Positions 28,123 to 37,331 are shown, counted from the stretch's first letter. The stretch: DNA of 64,000 nt from Sva-07 sp963728355 (GCA_963728355.1 CAVSJQ010000015.1:248001-312000), one strand, 5' to 3'. Numbers and translations are program-made. The notes: generated by a model from the letters alone, not told the origin.

Positions 28123-29085
28123 TCAGCGAGCGGCGACGACGTCGAGCTGCTTGCGCAGCATCTCGGAAGCCGGTCGCAGGAATCCGGGGTTGAGGTACGA
28201 CCTCCGGGGCCCGGCGAAGCGGAACGGAACGGAGACGTTCGCCTCGATCGCCTCCATCTCGTGCGCCCAGAACGGCGGGATGTACAGCGCGTCACCCGGG
28301 CGGAGTTCGCCGACGTATCGAACCGCTCGCTGCAGCCGTGGGAAGTCCTTCGCGGACGCATCGGCCGAGCGGCCCGGGAGCTGCGACCAACGCCCGGCCC
28401 CGTGCAGCGGCAGGCGGAAGTAGAGGTTCGTGCGATCCGACGGCCGATACATGGCGACCCGCTTCCTACCGTGCGTCTGGAACAGAAGGCCGGGCCACGC
28501 GTCGTGGTGCAACGGGGTCACCGCACCCGGCGAGCCGACCCAGATGCCACTGAACCGGGGCTCGGTGGGCTGGGCGCTGAGCGTGCGCACGCCCTGGTCG
28601 AATCGATCGAGGACGGTGGCGGTCTCGCCGTCGAGCGACCGTATCCCGAACAGCTGGTAGACGACGGTCGCCGGCTCGACCCCGTCGTCGAACATCATCC
28701 GCAGGAAGTCACGGACCTGCATCTCGCGTCGGTCGACGACCGTCGTGTCGTATCCACCGCTGTACAGGAAGTACGGCGCCGTCGCATCGTACGCGGTCAC
28801 CCCGATGCACTGGTCGCCGGCAACGTGCTCGAGCCCAGCGGGGGTCGCGGCATCGCCGACGCCCAGCGCGTCGAGCAGCCCTTCGATGATCACGGGTTCG
28901 CCGGCGTCGATGGCGGCGTCGACAACGATGTCGGCGGCGGCGATCCGGTCGATGTCGGCGTTCCGGCCGCGACGTCGTGCGCCGAGCGCTCTGGTGACGA
29001 CGTGGTGCACGAACCAGATCGGGATCAGCACCAAGACCAGAGCGCCGAGAGCGACGGCCTTCAGCGCTGCACTCGCCCGCTTCAC
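28123..29085 (-). CDS. Cupin-like (JmjC/Cupin_8) protein with N-terminal membrane anchor
   Basis: 320 residues. Residues about 8-30 (ALKAVALGALVLVLIPIWFV) form one membrane segment. The rest is a double-stranded beta-helix with TPLHHDAWPGLLFQTHGRKR (HxD) and GDALYIPPFWAHEMEA (distal His), the metal and 2-oxoglutarate site layout of Cupin_8/JmjC hydroxylases. The GTG start overlaps the stop of the upstream methyltransferase. In this context it may hydroxylate the peptide or a precursor; substrate unknown. Confidence 0.78.
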   Translation of the reverse strand: MKRASAALKAVALGALVLVLIPIWFVHHVVTRALGARRRGRNADIDRIAAADIVVDAAIDAGEPVIIEGLLDALGVGDAATPAGLEHVAGDQCIGVTAYDATAPYFLYSGGYDTTVVDRREMQVRDFLRMMFDDGVEPATVVYQLFGIRSLDGETATVLDRFDQGVRTLSAQPTEPRFSGIWVGSPGAVTPLHHDAWPGLLFQTHGRKRVAMYRPSDRTNLYFRLPLHGAGRWSQLPGRSADASAKDFPRLQRAVRYVGELRPGDALYIPPFWAHEMEAIEANVSVPFRFAGPRRSYLNPGFLRPASEMLRKQLDVVAAR

Positions 29086-29852
29086 GAGCCGGTCTCCTCA
29101 GCGCTCGGCTGCGTTGCGATCGAGGTGATCTCGACCGACGCCTCGTACATACCCCAGGCGCGATAGTCGTACGTCACGTCGAACTCCTCGCAGAACTCCT
29201 GGAATGCCCTGAACTCGTGTTCCTTCCAGTTCGGGTAGTTGAAGTACTCGTTGAAGACGATGATCGATCCGCGACGCAACCGGCCGGACAGACCGCGCAG
29301 GACGGTTCGAGCGGAGCTGTAGATGTCGGAGTCGATGTGCACGAACGAGACATGGCCCTCGTGGTCGTCCAGAAAACGAGGCAACGTCTCGTCGAACCAG
29401 CCGACATGGAGTCGCACGTTGGGTTCCACGTCCGGGATTCCTTCGCCCCCGAACGCCCCGCGCTCCATCGTCCATCCGGTCCAGGGCTCCGGCAGACCCT
29501 CGAACGAGTCGAAGCCATGGACCGTCACCTTCGGACGGCGCCGGGCGATGTGGTTGATCGATCGTCCGCTGCGAACACCGAATTCGATGTACAACCCGTC
29601 ACGCGACGCGCGACGGAGCGCATCGTCGATCACGGCGATGTCGTCGCGCTTGATCATCGCGTCGGACATGTTCGACGTGATGTAGTCGACGGTGTCGTCC
29701 AGCGCCCGTTGGAGCAGAGCGTTGTGGGGATGCCAGCGATTCGAGTAGTACCAGCGTCCGTAGTAGGCCGTACTCGCACTGCTCACGATGCCGCTGATCA
29801 CTCTGCGTGCGGAGAACTTGAGCCGACGCGCCGTCGGGACCGTCGCGAACAT
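29082..29852 (-). CDS. Class I SAM methyltransferase, TylF/macrocin O-methyltransferase-like
   Basis: 256 residues. LYIEFGVRSGRSINHIA (motif I), VHGFDSFEGLPEPWTG, FVHIDSDIYSSARTVL and GSIIVFNEYFNYPNWKEHEF follow the TylF family order, in which Asp and Glu residues bind a metal next to the substrate hydroxyl. Family members O-methylate sugars or natural products. The frame is open to 30800, but ATG 29852 is the first start after the MscS gene region. It starts a three-gene run (29852 to 27034) with overlapping or abutting ends. Confidence 0.78.
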   Translation of the reverse strand: MFATVPTARRLKFSARRVISGIVSSASTAYYGRWYYSNRWHPHNALLQRALDDTVDYITSNMSDAMIKRDDIAVIDDALRRASRDGLYIEFGVRSGRSINHIARRRPKVTVHGFDSFEGLPEPWTGWTMERGAFGGEGIPDVEPNVRLHVGWFDETLPRFLDDHEGHVSFVHIDSDIYSSARTVLRGLSGRLRRGSIIVFNEYFNYPNWKEHEFRAFQEFCEEFDVTYDYRAWGMYEASVEITSIATQPSAEETGS

Positions 29853-29899
29853 CGTGACGACGATACCCGGTCGACCACAGCCACCGCCGCCCGGTCGAA

Positions 29900-30721
29900 T
29901 CAGCGTTCGAGCAGCTTGCTGCGGACGATCTCGGCTTCCGGTGAACTCAACGGGCGGTTGGTCTTGACCCGCACGGTCACCGTGTCCGCCACGGACTCGT
30001 CGTCCGCGACCGGCTCGTGGGTCTCGATGTCGCGGAGGAACACCACGCCGGTCAGCCCGACATCGTTCGACGCCACCGCCAGCCGTTCGCCGGCGGCGTG
30101 CTCGTCGGCCCGCGCCCAGTCGTCGACCGGTACCTCGATGTCGCTGACGGCGGGGAGTTGCGAGAGGTTGGTGACCGCCTCGACGGAGTGATGTCCGGCA
30201 TGCCAGGTGGCGCCGTCGGGAGTGCGTAGTCGGATCGACGCCGAGCCGATCAGGTCGACGGTGCCGCGCACCTCGGTACCCGACACCCGCAGGACCACTT
30301 CGTCGCCGACGGCATACCGGTCCTCGAGCAGCGCCCGGGTACCACCGAGGAAGTCCTTCACGAAGTCCTGCGCGCTCAGCGCGATGGCCACGCCGATGAA
30401 CCCCGCACTCGAGATCGCAAACGCGAGGTTGACGCCGACGATCTCGAGTGCAGCGAAGATCGCGAACATGAAGATCACCACGGTGACGAGACGGCCGAGC
30501 ATGCGTGCCACCGCGTCGGCGCGCTGACGCTTGCGGACGTCGGCCTGACCGTCGTCGCCCAGCCGGTCGAGCCGCACCCGCCAGGTCCCGTCGGTCCGCT
30601 GCGCGCGACGGACAGCTCGACGCGTCAAGCGGCCAATCGTCGTGCGCGCGAACCACGAGACCCCGATCGCGATGGGCAGCAGGATGAAGGCCTCGGACAT
30701 CGAGGCGAACCAGGTGAACAT
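29900..30721 (-). CDS. MscS-family mechanosensitive channel
   Basis: A 273-residue membrane protein with three N-terminal hydrophobic segments. The pore-lining helix is recognisable in SSAGFIGVAIALSAQDFVKDFLGG, followed by the beta domain DRYAVGDEVVLRVSGTEVRGTVDLIG and a C-terminal alpha/beta domain. It protects against hypo-osmotic shock by opening under membrane tension. It lies 47 bases upstream of the methyltransferase gene on the same strand, but nothing ties it functionally to the peptide locus. Confidence 0.88.
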   Translation of the reverse strand: MFTWFASMSEAFILLPIAIGVSWFARTTIGRLTRRAVRRAQRTDGTWRVRLDRLGDDGQADVRKRQRADAVARMLGRLVTVVIFMFAIFAALEIVGVNLAFAISSAGFIGVAIALSAQDFVKDFLGGTRALLEDRYAVGDEVVLRVSGTEVRGTVDLIGSASIRLRTPDGATWHAGHHSVEAVTNLSQLPAVSDIEVPVDDWARADEHAAGERLAVASNDVGLTGVVFLRDIETHEPVADDESVADTVTVRVKTNRPLSSPEAEIVRSKLLER

Positions 30722-30932
30722 GTGAATCCTTGCGGTGGGACACCGCAGTCGGGCTGCGGCGAGGGGTGACGGATGGCGATACCGGATCCGGCCGGATCAC
30801 AGAACATTACGGTTGTGTTACGACGACATCCTGCCACCGGCGACTGCTCCGCGGACGTCGGCCGACGATCCGCCCGTGTGACATCGCTCACGTCGACGCC
30901 CCACGCCGCGCTCCACGAGCGTCGACCCAGAG

Positions 30933-30974
30933 GCGATGAGCGAAAAGCCCGTATCCGGGCGGTTCGCTCATCGC
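30933..30974 (+). repeat. Single copy of the 42-nt hairpin repeat
   Basis: Outer arms extend to 11 bp here (GCGATGAGCGA and TCGCTCATCGC). It is the only copy without a partner 61 bases away. It sits in the 299-base space between the divergent MscS and protease genes, so it is upstream of both and cannot be a simple terminator. The remainder of this space holds no open frame that I can support, only the -10-like hexamer at 31009. Confidence 0.92.
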
Positions 30975-31008
30975 TCGGGGTGGGCATCCGTCGCGGACGA
31001 GAGCGGGA

Positions 31009-31014
31009 TAGCGT
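31009..31014 (+). promoter_or_regulatory. -10-like hexamer 6 nt before the protease GTG
   Basis: TAGCGT followed by six bases and the GTG at 31021; no Shine-Dalgarno fits in between, so a leaderless transcript is likely. Confidence 0.4.
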
Positions 31015-31020
31015 GCGCGC

Positions 31021-31587
31021 GTGTCCCCGGCCAAGCGTTCAGCCCCGATCACGCTGGGCTGGCGCGAGTGGGTCGCACTGCCCGACTGGCACGTCGAACA
31101 CCTCAAGGCCAAGATCGACACCGGCGCACGGACATCGTCGCTCCACGCGTTCGGTCTGGAGTGGTTCGATCGCAGCGGTAACCCCTGGGTGCGCTTCGAG
31201 ATCCATCCCTGGCAACGCTCGACGGCCGACTCCGTCATCGCCGAAGCAGCCGTGGTCGCCACACGTGACGTCAGGAGTTCCTCCGGTGAGGTCGAGCACC
31301 GCCCCGTCGTGCACACCTCGCTGGTCCTCGCCGGGCGAGCCGTCACCGCCGAGGTCACTCTGACACGGCGCGACGAGATGGGGTTCCGGATGCTCGTCGG
31401 ACGCGAAGCCCTCCGGCACCGGTTCCTCGTCGATCCCGCCGTGTCCTATCTCGGAGGCCGACCCGACCGATCGATCCGCCGCCGCAACCGCGGTGACGGA
31501 TCCACGCCACCGCAGTCCCCGTCCGACGCACAGGACTCACGATCGTCCGTCTCCCGCCCATCCCCGACCGCCGGAAAGTCACCGTGA
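31021..31587 (+). CDS. RimK-associated retropepsin-like zinc protease
   Basis: 188 residues. KIDTGARTSSLHAFGLEWF is the conserved aspartyl-protease-like signature of the family annotated as ATP-dependent zinc protease (PF05618), and GFRMLVGREALRHRFLVDP closes the domain. The final 40 residues are Ser/Pro-rich and probably disordered. In other bacteria this family is found beside RimK; here the GTG of the RimK-like gene overlaps its TGA. It may trim or regulate glutamylation of a target, which is inference. Confidence 0.85.
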   Translation: MSPAKRSAPITLGWREWVALPDWHVEHLKAKIDTGARTSSLHAFGLEWFDRSGNPWVRFEIHPWQRSTADSVIAEAAVVATRDVRSSSGEVEHRPVVHTSLVLAGRAVTAEVTLTRRDEMGFRMLVGREALRHRFLVDPAVSYLGGRPDRSIRRRNRGDGSTPPQSPSDAQDSRSSVSRPSPTAGKSP

Positions 31588-32777
31588 AACTCGCCATCCT
31601 GTCCCGGGCACCGCGCTCGTACAGCACACAACGCCTCAAGCTCGCCGCGATCGACCGCGGCCATCAGTGCAAGGTCCTCGACACGCTGCGCTTCGCGATC
31701 GATCTCTCGGGTGACGAACCCGACCTGCAGTTCCGCGGCAAGCCGCTGTCGGACTACGACGCGATCATCCCGCGTGTCGGCGCCTCGATCACCTACTTCG
31801 GCTCTGCCGTCGTCCGCCAGTTCGAACAGATGGACGTGTTCACCCCCAACACGGCGAACGGCATCACCAACTCGCGCGACAAGCTGCGCGCCATCCAGAT
31901 CCTGTCGCGCCACGACATCGGGATGCCCAAGACGGCGTTCGTCCGCGACCGCAAGGACGTGCTGCCGGCGATCGACCGGGTCGGCGGCGCCCCCGTGGTG
32001 ATCAAGCTGCTCGAGGGAACGCAGGGCATCGGCGTGATCCTGGCGCCGGACCGAAAGGTGGCCGAGGCGATCATCGAGACGCTCCACAACACCAAGCAGA
32101 ACGTGTTGATCCAGCAGTTCATCGCCGAGAGCAAGGGGCGCGACATCCGCGCCCTCGTCGTCGGCGACCGGGTGGTGGCGGCGATGCGACGAACCGCACA
32201 GGGCGACGAGTTCCGCTCGAACGTCCACCGGGGAGGCACCGTGGAGGGCGTGTCGCTCGACGCGAACTACGAGCGCACCGCCGTACGCGCCGCGCAGATC
32301 ATGGGCTTGCGGGTGGCCGGCGTCGACATGCTCGAAGGCAACGACGGCCCACTGGTGATGGAGGTGAACTCGTCGCCGGGATTGGAGGGCATCGAGTCGG
32401 CCACCGGCCTCGACGTCGCCGGTGCGATCATCGACCACGTCGCCAACCAGGTCGCCTTCCCCGAACTCGACGTCCGCCAGCGGCTGTCGGTCAGCACCGG
32501 CTACGGCGTCGCCGAACTGCTCGTACGCGAGGCCGGCGACTTCGTCGGCAAGACGATCGGCGAGTCGGGCCTGCGCGATCGCGACATCACCGTGCTCACA
32601 CTCCACCGGGACACCGACGTGATCCCGAACCCACGAGAGAATCGCAAGCTCGAGGCCAACGACCGTCTGCTCTGCTTCGGCAATCTGGAAGAGATGCGCG
32701 ACATGATCCCGGCTCGCCGCCGTCGGCGCGCGCGCGTCCGCAAGCTCCCCGAGCACCCCCTTCCCGAAGCCGAGTAG
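31584..32777 (+). CDS. rimK: RimK-like ATP-grasp glutamate ligase with C-terminal RCK_C domain
   Basis: 397 residues. The N-terminal 300 match RimK: a pre-ATP-grasp fold (RVGASITYFGSAVVRQFEQM), NSRDKLRAIQIL, VVIKLLEGTQGIGVI, QQFIAESKGRDIRALVVG and the metal-binding VMEVNSSPGLEGIE. RimK ligates L-glutamate to the C-terminus of a target, classically ribosomal protein S6. Residues about 305-372 (GYGVAELLVREAGDFVGK, GLRDRDITVLTLHR, NRKLEANDRLLCFGN) read as an RCK_C (TrkA C-terminal) ligand-binding domain, not part of the 300-residue E. coli enzyme. A basic tail follows. The GTG start overlaps the protease stop. Confidence 0.88.
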   Translation: MKLAILSRAPRSYSTQRLKLAAIDRGHQCKVLDTLRFAIDLSGDEPDLQFRGKPLSDYDAIIPRVGASITYFGSAVVRQFEQMDVFTPNTANGITNSRDKLRAIQILSRHDIGMPKTAFVRDRKDVLPAIDRVGGAPVVIKLLEGTQGIGVILAPDRKVAEAIIETLHNTKQNVLIQQFIAESKGRDIRALVVGDRVVAAMRRTAQGDEFRSNVHRGGTVEGVSLDANYERTAVRAAQIMGLRVAGVDMLEGNDGPLVMEVNSSPGLEGIESATGLDVAGAIIDHVANQVAFPELDVRQRLSVSTGYGVAELLVREAGDFVGKTIGESGLRDRDITVLTLHRDTDVIPNPRENRKLEANDRLLCFGNLEEMRDMIPARRRRRARVRKLPEHPLPEAE

Positions 32778-32834
32778 CCGAGAGCGATCCGGTCGGACCG
32801 GGCACGACACGCCGCGCAGGTCTCGTCACCGCAG

Positions 32835-32840
32835 TACGGT
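32835..32840 (+). promoter_or_regulatory. -10-like hexamer 6 nt before the threonine dehydratase GTG
   Basis: TACGGT, six bases, then GTG at 32847; leaderless-like, as at several other genes in the window. Confidence 0.35.
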
Positions 32841-32846
32841 GCTGGC

Positions 32847-34052
32847 GTGGCCGCCAGCGTCGATCTCGACGACATCCGAGACGCCCGCCGCGTCATCGCC
32901 GAGGTCGTCAAGAGGACGCCGGTGATCAGTTCGCTCACCCTGTCGGCCGACATGGGCGGCAACGTGGTGCTCAAGGCGGAGAACCTGCAGCGAACCGGGG
33001 CGTTCAAGATCCGCGGCGCCACCAACAAGGTCGCCTCGCTGGGCGATGCCGCCGCCCGTGGCGTCACGACCGGGAGTGCCGGCAACCACGCTCAAGCGCT
33101 GGCCTTCGCCGCGCGGCACTTCGGTGTTCCGTGCGAGATCTTCGTCCCGGTGGGAGCAGCGATCACCAAGATCGATGCCTGTCGGGCGCTCGGTGCGGTC
33201 GTCGTCGAACGCGGTGCAGCCCTCGCCGAAGCCGTCGGCGCGGCGAAGGATCGGGCCGGCGAGAGCGGGATGACGTTCTGTTCGCCGTTCGACGATGCCG
33301 CCATCGTCGCCGGCCAGGGAACGCTCGGCCTCGAGCTGGTCGAGGACATCGACCACTTGGCGACCGTCATCGTGCCGCTGGGAGGGGGTGGCCTCATCAG
33401 CGGTACCGCGATCGCCGTCAAGTCCCAGCGCCCGGACGTTCGCGTCATCGGCGTGCAGGCTGCGGTGTGCGCGCCGTACGCCGGCGGCTCACCCGCTGAC
33501 GGGCCGGTGGTCACCCTGGCCGACGGGATCGCCGTGAAGTACCCGGGCGAGCTCACCGGTCCGCTGGTCGACGCGTGGGTCGATGAGGTGGTCGTCGTCG
33601 ACGAGGATGCGATCGCCGATGCGATGGTGCTGCTGATGGACCGGGCGAAGCTGTACGTCGAAGGCGCCGGCGCCGTGGGCGTGGCAGCGTTGCTCTCCCA
33701 AGCGGTGGCGCCGGCGACGCACGGCTCGACCTGTGTCGTGCTGTCGGGCGGCAACGTCGACCTCGGCGTCGTGCCGAGCCTGATCCGCCGCCACGAGAAC
33801 AGCGCGGGTCGTCGCCTGTCGGTCGTGGCGCGCATCGACGATCGGCCGGGTTCGCTCGCCCACCTGCTGGCGGTGTTCGCCGATGGCGGAGCCGATCTGA
33901 TCGAGGTGCAGCACGTACGTGAAGGGCTCGAGTTGCACGTCCGCGAGACCGGGATCCACGCCACCTTCGCCGTGCGCAGCGGCGACCAGGCCGCCGCGCT
34001 GATCGACTCGGCGCGTGCGTCGGGCTACGAGATCCGGGCGAGCAGCTGGTGA
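32847..34052 (+). CDS. ilvA: Threonine ammonia-lyase (threonine dehydratase) with ACT domain
   Basis: A PLP enzyme that converts threonine to 2-oxobutanoate and ammonia. Lys54 in RTGAFKIRGA is the Schiff-base lysine, and GSAGNHAQALAFAAR and LGGGGLISGTA are the phosphate-binding loops. Residues about 322-401 form one ACT domain (SVVARIDDRPGSLAHLLAVF), so the protein has the roughly 400-residue one-ACT layout instead of the longer E. coli IlvA type. It could serve isoleucine synthesis or catabolism. GTG start at 32847 follows a -10-like hexamer. Confidence 0.9.
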   Translation: MAASVDLDDIRDARRVIAEVVKRTPVISSLTLSADMGGNVVLKAENLQRTGAFKIRGATNKVASLGDAAARGVTTGSAGNHAQALAFAARHFGVPCEIFVPVGAAITKIDACRALGAVVVERGAALAEAVGAAKDRAGESGMTFCSPFDDAAIVAGQGTLGLELVEDIDHLATVIVPLGGGGLISGTAIAVKSQRPDVRVIGVQAAVCAPYAGGSPADGPVVTLADGIAVKYPGELTGPLVDAWVDEVVVVDEDAIADAMVLLMDRAKLYVEGAGAVGVAALLSQAVAPATHGSTCVVLSGGNVDLGVVPSLIRRHENSAGRRLSVVARIDDRPGSLAHLLAVFADGGADLIEVQHVREGLELHVRETGIHATFAVRSGDQAAALIDSARASGYEIRASSW

Positions 34053-34081
34053 GCGTCGGAGTCCCTCGCCGACGGTGACGT

Positions 34082-35104
34082 TCACACGGGGCGGTAGACG
34101 GCGTCGAGACGCGGAAGCGCCGAGCCCTCGACGGCGATCGCCCCATCGTCGACCAATTTGACGAGGTGGGCGAGCACACTGCGCCGGGCCGGCTTGAACA
34201 ACTCCCGGCGCACGTCGGCGTACAGCGCCTCGACGATCGCCGGGATCGTATCGAGCCCCGACCGGACCGCACCGAGCACCTGACGTTCGCGCTGCACGCG
34301 GTGCTCGATCAGCTGCGACACGAAGCCGGCCGGATCGGGGATCGGCGGTCCGTGCGTCGGGATCGCCACGTCGTCCGCGCGGCCCGCGACGATGCGCAGC
34401 GATTCGAGGTAGGCGGCCATGTCACCATCGGGTGGTGACACGACGGTGGTGCTCCAACCCATCACGTGGTCGCCGGTGAAGAGCGTCCGCGTGGTGCCGT
34501 CGTCGAGTGCGAAACAGGTGTGGTTCGACGTGTGTCCTGGCGTGTGCAGCGCCGTGATCGACCAGCCGTCGCCGGCGGCGACCTCGTCGCCGGTGCGCAC
34601 GGTGACGTCGGGATGGAACTCGCGGTCGGTCGACTCCTCGATCGCCGGCTCGACCGCATCCTCCCCCGGACCAGCCACTGGCCGCCGAGCGGCCGCCTGG
34701 CGCTCCTCGGCCGCGACCACCTCGGGGGGATCGTCGCCGATGTCCCAGGTGTCGTCACCGTGCGGGCCGAACGCGAGGGTGGGTGCACCGGTCTCGGCGG
34801 CGAGCCAGGCGGCGAGCGGCGAGTGGTCGGCGTGGCAATGGGTGACGAGGATGGCGCGCACGGTGGAGCCGGCCAGGGCCACGGCCAACGCGTCGCGATG
34901 ACTGTCGAGGCGGGGACCGGGGTCGATCACCGCCACGTCGCCCCCACCGCTCGGTCGGCCGCCGACGATGTAGGTGCCGGTGCCGTGATACGTGAACTTC
35001 GAGGGATTGTCGGCGATCACGCGACGGACCAGCGGAGCGATCGGCATCGCCGCGCCGTACACGAACTCGTCGCGGTCGAGGGTCAGGAACTGCATCGGGT
35101 CCAC
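34082..35104 (-). CDS. MBL-fold metallo-hydrolase
   Basis: 340 residues. The metal-binding motif THCHADHSPLAAW, then LHTPGHTSNHTCF and FTGDHVMGW follow the metallo-beta-lactamase order. The C-terminal 70 residues (VQRERQVLGAVRSGLDTIPAIVEALY) form the winged-helix tail seen in LACTB2/RNase Z-like hydrolases. The substrate is not evident. Its 5' end overlaps the asparaginase gene by 22 bases, so the two are co-transcribed. Confidence 0.85.
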   Translation of the reverse strand: MDPMQFLTLDRDEFVYGAAMPIAPLVRRVIADNPSKFTYHGTGTYIVGGRPSGGGDVAVIDPGPRLDSHRDALAVALAGSTVRAILVTHCHADHSPLAAWLAAETGAPTLAFGPHGDDTWDIGDDPPEVVAAEERQAAARRPVAGPGEDAVEPAIEESTDREFHPDVTVRTGDEVAAGDGWSITALHTPGHTSNHTCFALDDGTTRTLFTGDHVMGWSTTVVSPPDGDMAAYLESLRIVAGRADDVAIPTHGPPIPDPAGFVSQLIEHRVQRERQVLGAVRSGLDTIPAIVEALYADVRRELFKPARRSVLAHLVKLVDDGAIAVEGSALPRLDAVYRPV

Positions 35105-36051
35105 TCCAGCGCATCGATTCGACCCACCGGTTTCCCGTGGCCGAGCACCGGCACGGCGACCTGTTCGGCGGTCCCCGGAGCGATCGCATCGACGTCGACG
35201 CCGGCGGCCCGCAACGCCTCGGCGACCACGGCTCGGCGGCCGATGTCGCTGCCGTCGGCGATCTTGAACGCGATCGCCCGACCATCAGCGCAACCTGCCG
35301 CCATCACCCCGGCGGCGCCCTCCTTCGCGATCAGTGTCGGGACCGCCTGCATCCACGACGTGACATCGCGGGTCGGCCCACCGACCATCGACGGATGGCC
35401 GGTCATCGCCCGCGCGATCACCGAATCCGGCGCGGACAGTGCTGCGAATGCGCCGGCGAGATCGTGCAACGAGATCGCGTGGGTCGGCGCACCGCAGCCG
35501 TCGATTCCCACGTGGTGGACCACGGCGCCCAGCGATTCGATCGCGGCGGTGATCGACACCTGCAGCGGATGTTCGGGATCGAGGTAGCCGTCGATCGACC
35601 AACCGTTCACGCGGCAGGTCGCCAACATGGCGGCATGTTTGCCGGAACAGTTCTGCTGCAGCGACGACGGATCCACACCCGCCGACCTCGCTGCCGCTCG
35701 TGGGGCTGCGCCACTCGGCCGTGCCGGGGTGTTCCCGAGATCGGACTCCTCGAGGCCGAAACCAGCAAGGATGGAACGGACGGCAGCGAGGTGGACCGCA
35801 GCGCCGTCGTGGCTCGCGCAGGCGACGGCCAGTTGTTCGTCGGTGAGTTCGAGTCCGAGGCCGACCATGGCGTCGGCCTGCATGGGCTTGAGGCACGAGC
35901 GCGGGTAGACGATCAGGTCCGGATCGCCGATCGTGGCCACCACGGTGCGGTCCGGCCCGAGCGCAACTCCGGCGCCGTGGTGCACCGACTCCTCCAGGCC
36001 ACTCCGTGTCGCCACGGCGATGGGTGCCAGGCGCCCGTCGAACCGGGTCAC
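35083..36051 (-). CDS. Asparaginase II family protein
   Basis: 322 residues of the PF06089 asparaginase family: SGLEESVHHGAGVAL, YPRSCLKPMQADAM, CASHDGAAVHLAAV, QNCSGKHAAML and GIDGCGAPTHAISL are all typical. Members hydrolyse L-asparagine to aspartate. Start ATG at 36051 overlaps the stop of the AI-2E-type permease by 4 bases (ATGA), giving a three-gene minus-strand unit: permease, asparaginase, MBL hydrolase. Confidence 0.88.
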   Translation of the reverse strand: MTRFDGRLAPIAVATRSGLEESVHHGAGVALGPDRTVVATIGDPDLIVYPRSCLKPMQADAMVGLGLELTDEQLAVACASHDGAAVHLAAVRSILAGFGLEESDLGNTPARPSGAAPRAAARSAGVDPSSLQQNCSGKHAAMLATCRVNGWSIDGYLDPEHPLQVSITAAIESLGAVVHHVGIDGCGAPTHAISLHDLAGAFAALSAPDSVIARAMTGHPSMVGGPTRDVTSWMQAVPTLIAKEGAAGVMAAGCADGRAIAFKIADGSDIGRRAVVAEALRAAGVDVDAIAPGTAEQVAVPVLGHGKPVGRIDALEWTRCSS

Positions 36052-37280
36052 GCCGGATCCGGCGTGGTCGACCCACCGGGCGGTGCATTCGGATCACCGG
36101 TGGAGCGCGCGGAGCGCGGCTCGGGCACGGCCGTGAGGTGACTGTCGAGGACGTCGTACCGGTTGCCCCATTCGCTGGTGAGCGCCTGGATCATCGCGGC
36201 GGCCGGCAGTGCGAGCAGCGCACCGACGAAACCGAGAAGTGCGGCCCCGCCGAGTGCAGCACCGAATGCGACGGCCGGGTGGAGTTCCATCGTGCGTGCG
36301 GTGATGCGGGGAGCGAAAAAGTAGTTCTCGATCTGCTGGTAGACGACGATGAAGACGATCACGATCGCCGCGTTGAGCGGCGAGTCGAGGAGGGTCAGCA
36401 CCACCGGCAGGATCCCGGCCAGGTACGTGCCGACGACGGGCAGGAACTGGCTCACCAGACCGACCCACAGAGCCAGCGCGACCGGCGCCGGCGTACCGAT
36501 CGACTGGAAGACGATCCAGTGGAAGAACGCCGACAGCAGTGCCAGGAGCGCCCGGGAGTAGAGGTAGCCACCGGTCTTGGTGATCGCGAGTTCCCAGGCC
36601 TTGAGCACCTGGGCCTGGCGCGTCGGACTGAGCCGTGCGCAGATCCCCCGACGCATGCGCGGGCCATCGGCAACGAGGTAGTACGTGAACAGCAGCACGG
36701 ACAGCATCTGGAAGATCACCGCCACCACGGCCAGCGACAGTCGGACCGCTTCGTCGCTCTGCGACTGGATGAACTGCTGCACCCGTCCGTCGGGATCGTT
36801 GAACTCGTCGATCACGTCCTGCGGGTCGATGTTCGAGCCGAAGTTGTCGTTGAGGAAGCTGACCGTGTCGGTGATGTAGGCGTCGGACTCGGACAGCAGA
36901 TCGGCCACCTGCGTACCGACCAGGGTCCCTACTGCGCCGGCAAAGATCAGGAACGCAGCGAGCACCCCGAACAAGATCGTGATCGTGGCCCGTCCGCGTC
37001 GCCATCCTCGAGCTGCCAGCCGGTTGACCCCGGGCTCGATCGCCAACGAGAGGAACACCGACACCAGCAGCAGCACCAGCAGCGACGACAGCCGGTGGAA
37101 GACGTGCCGGGACGCGAACGTCAGTAGATAGCCGAACCAGAACAGCACGATGGCCGGAAGCACCCACCGGGGAAGGGTGCGATCGGTGGCCCGTCGCTCG
37201 AGTGGTCGCCCCGAGGCGTCGGTGGGCCGCTCGCCGTACCCAGCGGACGCCGCAGGGGCGACATCCGGCTCGGGTGGCAT
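36048..37280 (-). CDS. AI-2E-family transporter (permease)
   Basis: A 410-residue membrane protein of the PF01594 family, with about eight hydrophobic segments and the conserved C-terminal stretches GLVSQFLPVVGTYLAGILP, QIENYFFAPRITARTMELHP and PALLGF-like GGAALLGFVGALLALPAAA. Substrates in the family range from autoinducer-2 to sodium/proton exchange; none can be assigned. The N-terminal 38 residues are polar. The frame continues upstream to 38243 but ATG 37280 (or GTG 37292) avoids overlapping the divergent gene. Confidence 0.85.
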   Translation of the reverse strand: MPPEPDVAPAASAGYGERPTDASGRPLERRATDRTLPRWVLPAIVLFWFGYLLTFASRHVFHRLSSLLVLLLVSVFLSLAIEPGVNRLAARGWRRGRATITILFGVLAAFLIFAGAVGTLVGTQVADLLSESDAYITDTVSFLNDNFGSNIDPQDVIDEFNDPDGRVQQFIQSQSDEAVRLSLAVVAVIFQMLSVLLFTYYLVADGPRMRRGICARLSPTRQAQVLKAWELAITKTGGYLYSRALLALLSAFFHWIVFQSIGTPAPVALALWVGLVSQFLPVVGTYLAGILPVVLTLLDSPLNAAIVIVFIVVYQQIENYFFAPRITARTMELHPAVAFGAALGGAALLGFVGALLALPAAAMIQALTSEWGNRYDVLDSHLTAVPEPRSARSTGDPNAPPGGSTTPDPA

Positions 37281-37331
37281 TTCTTCTGGCACGTCCGGAT
37301 GGTACTCATGGGGCCGTGGCACGATGGGCCA

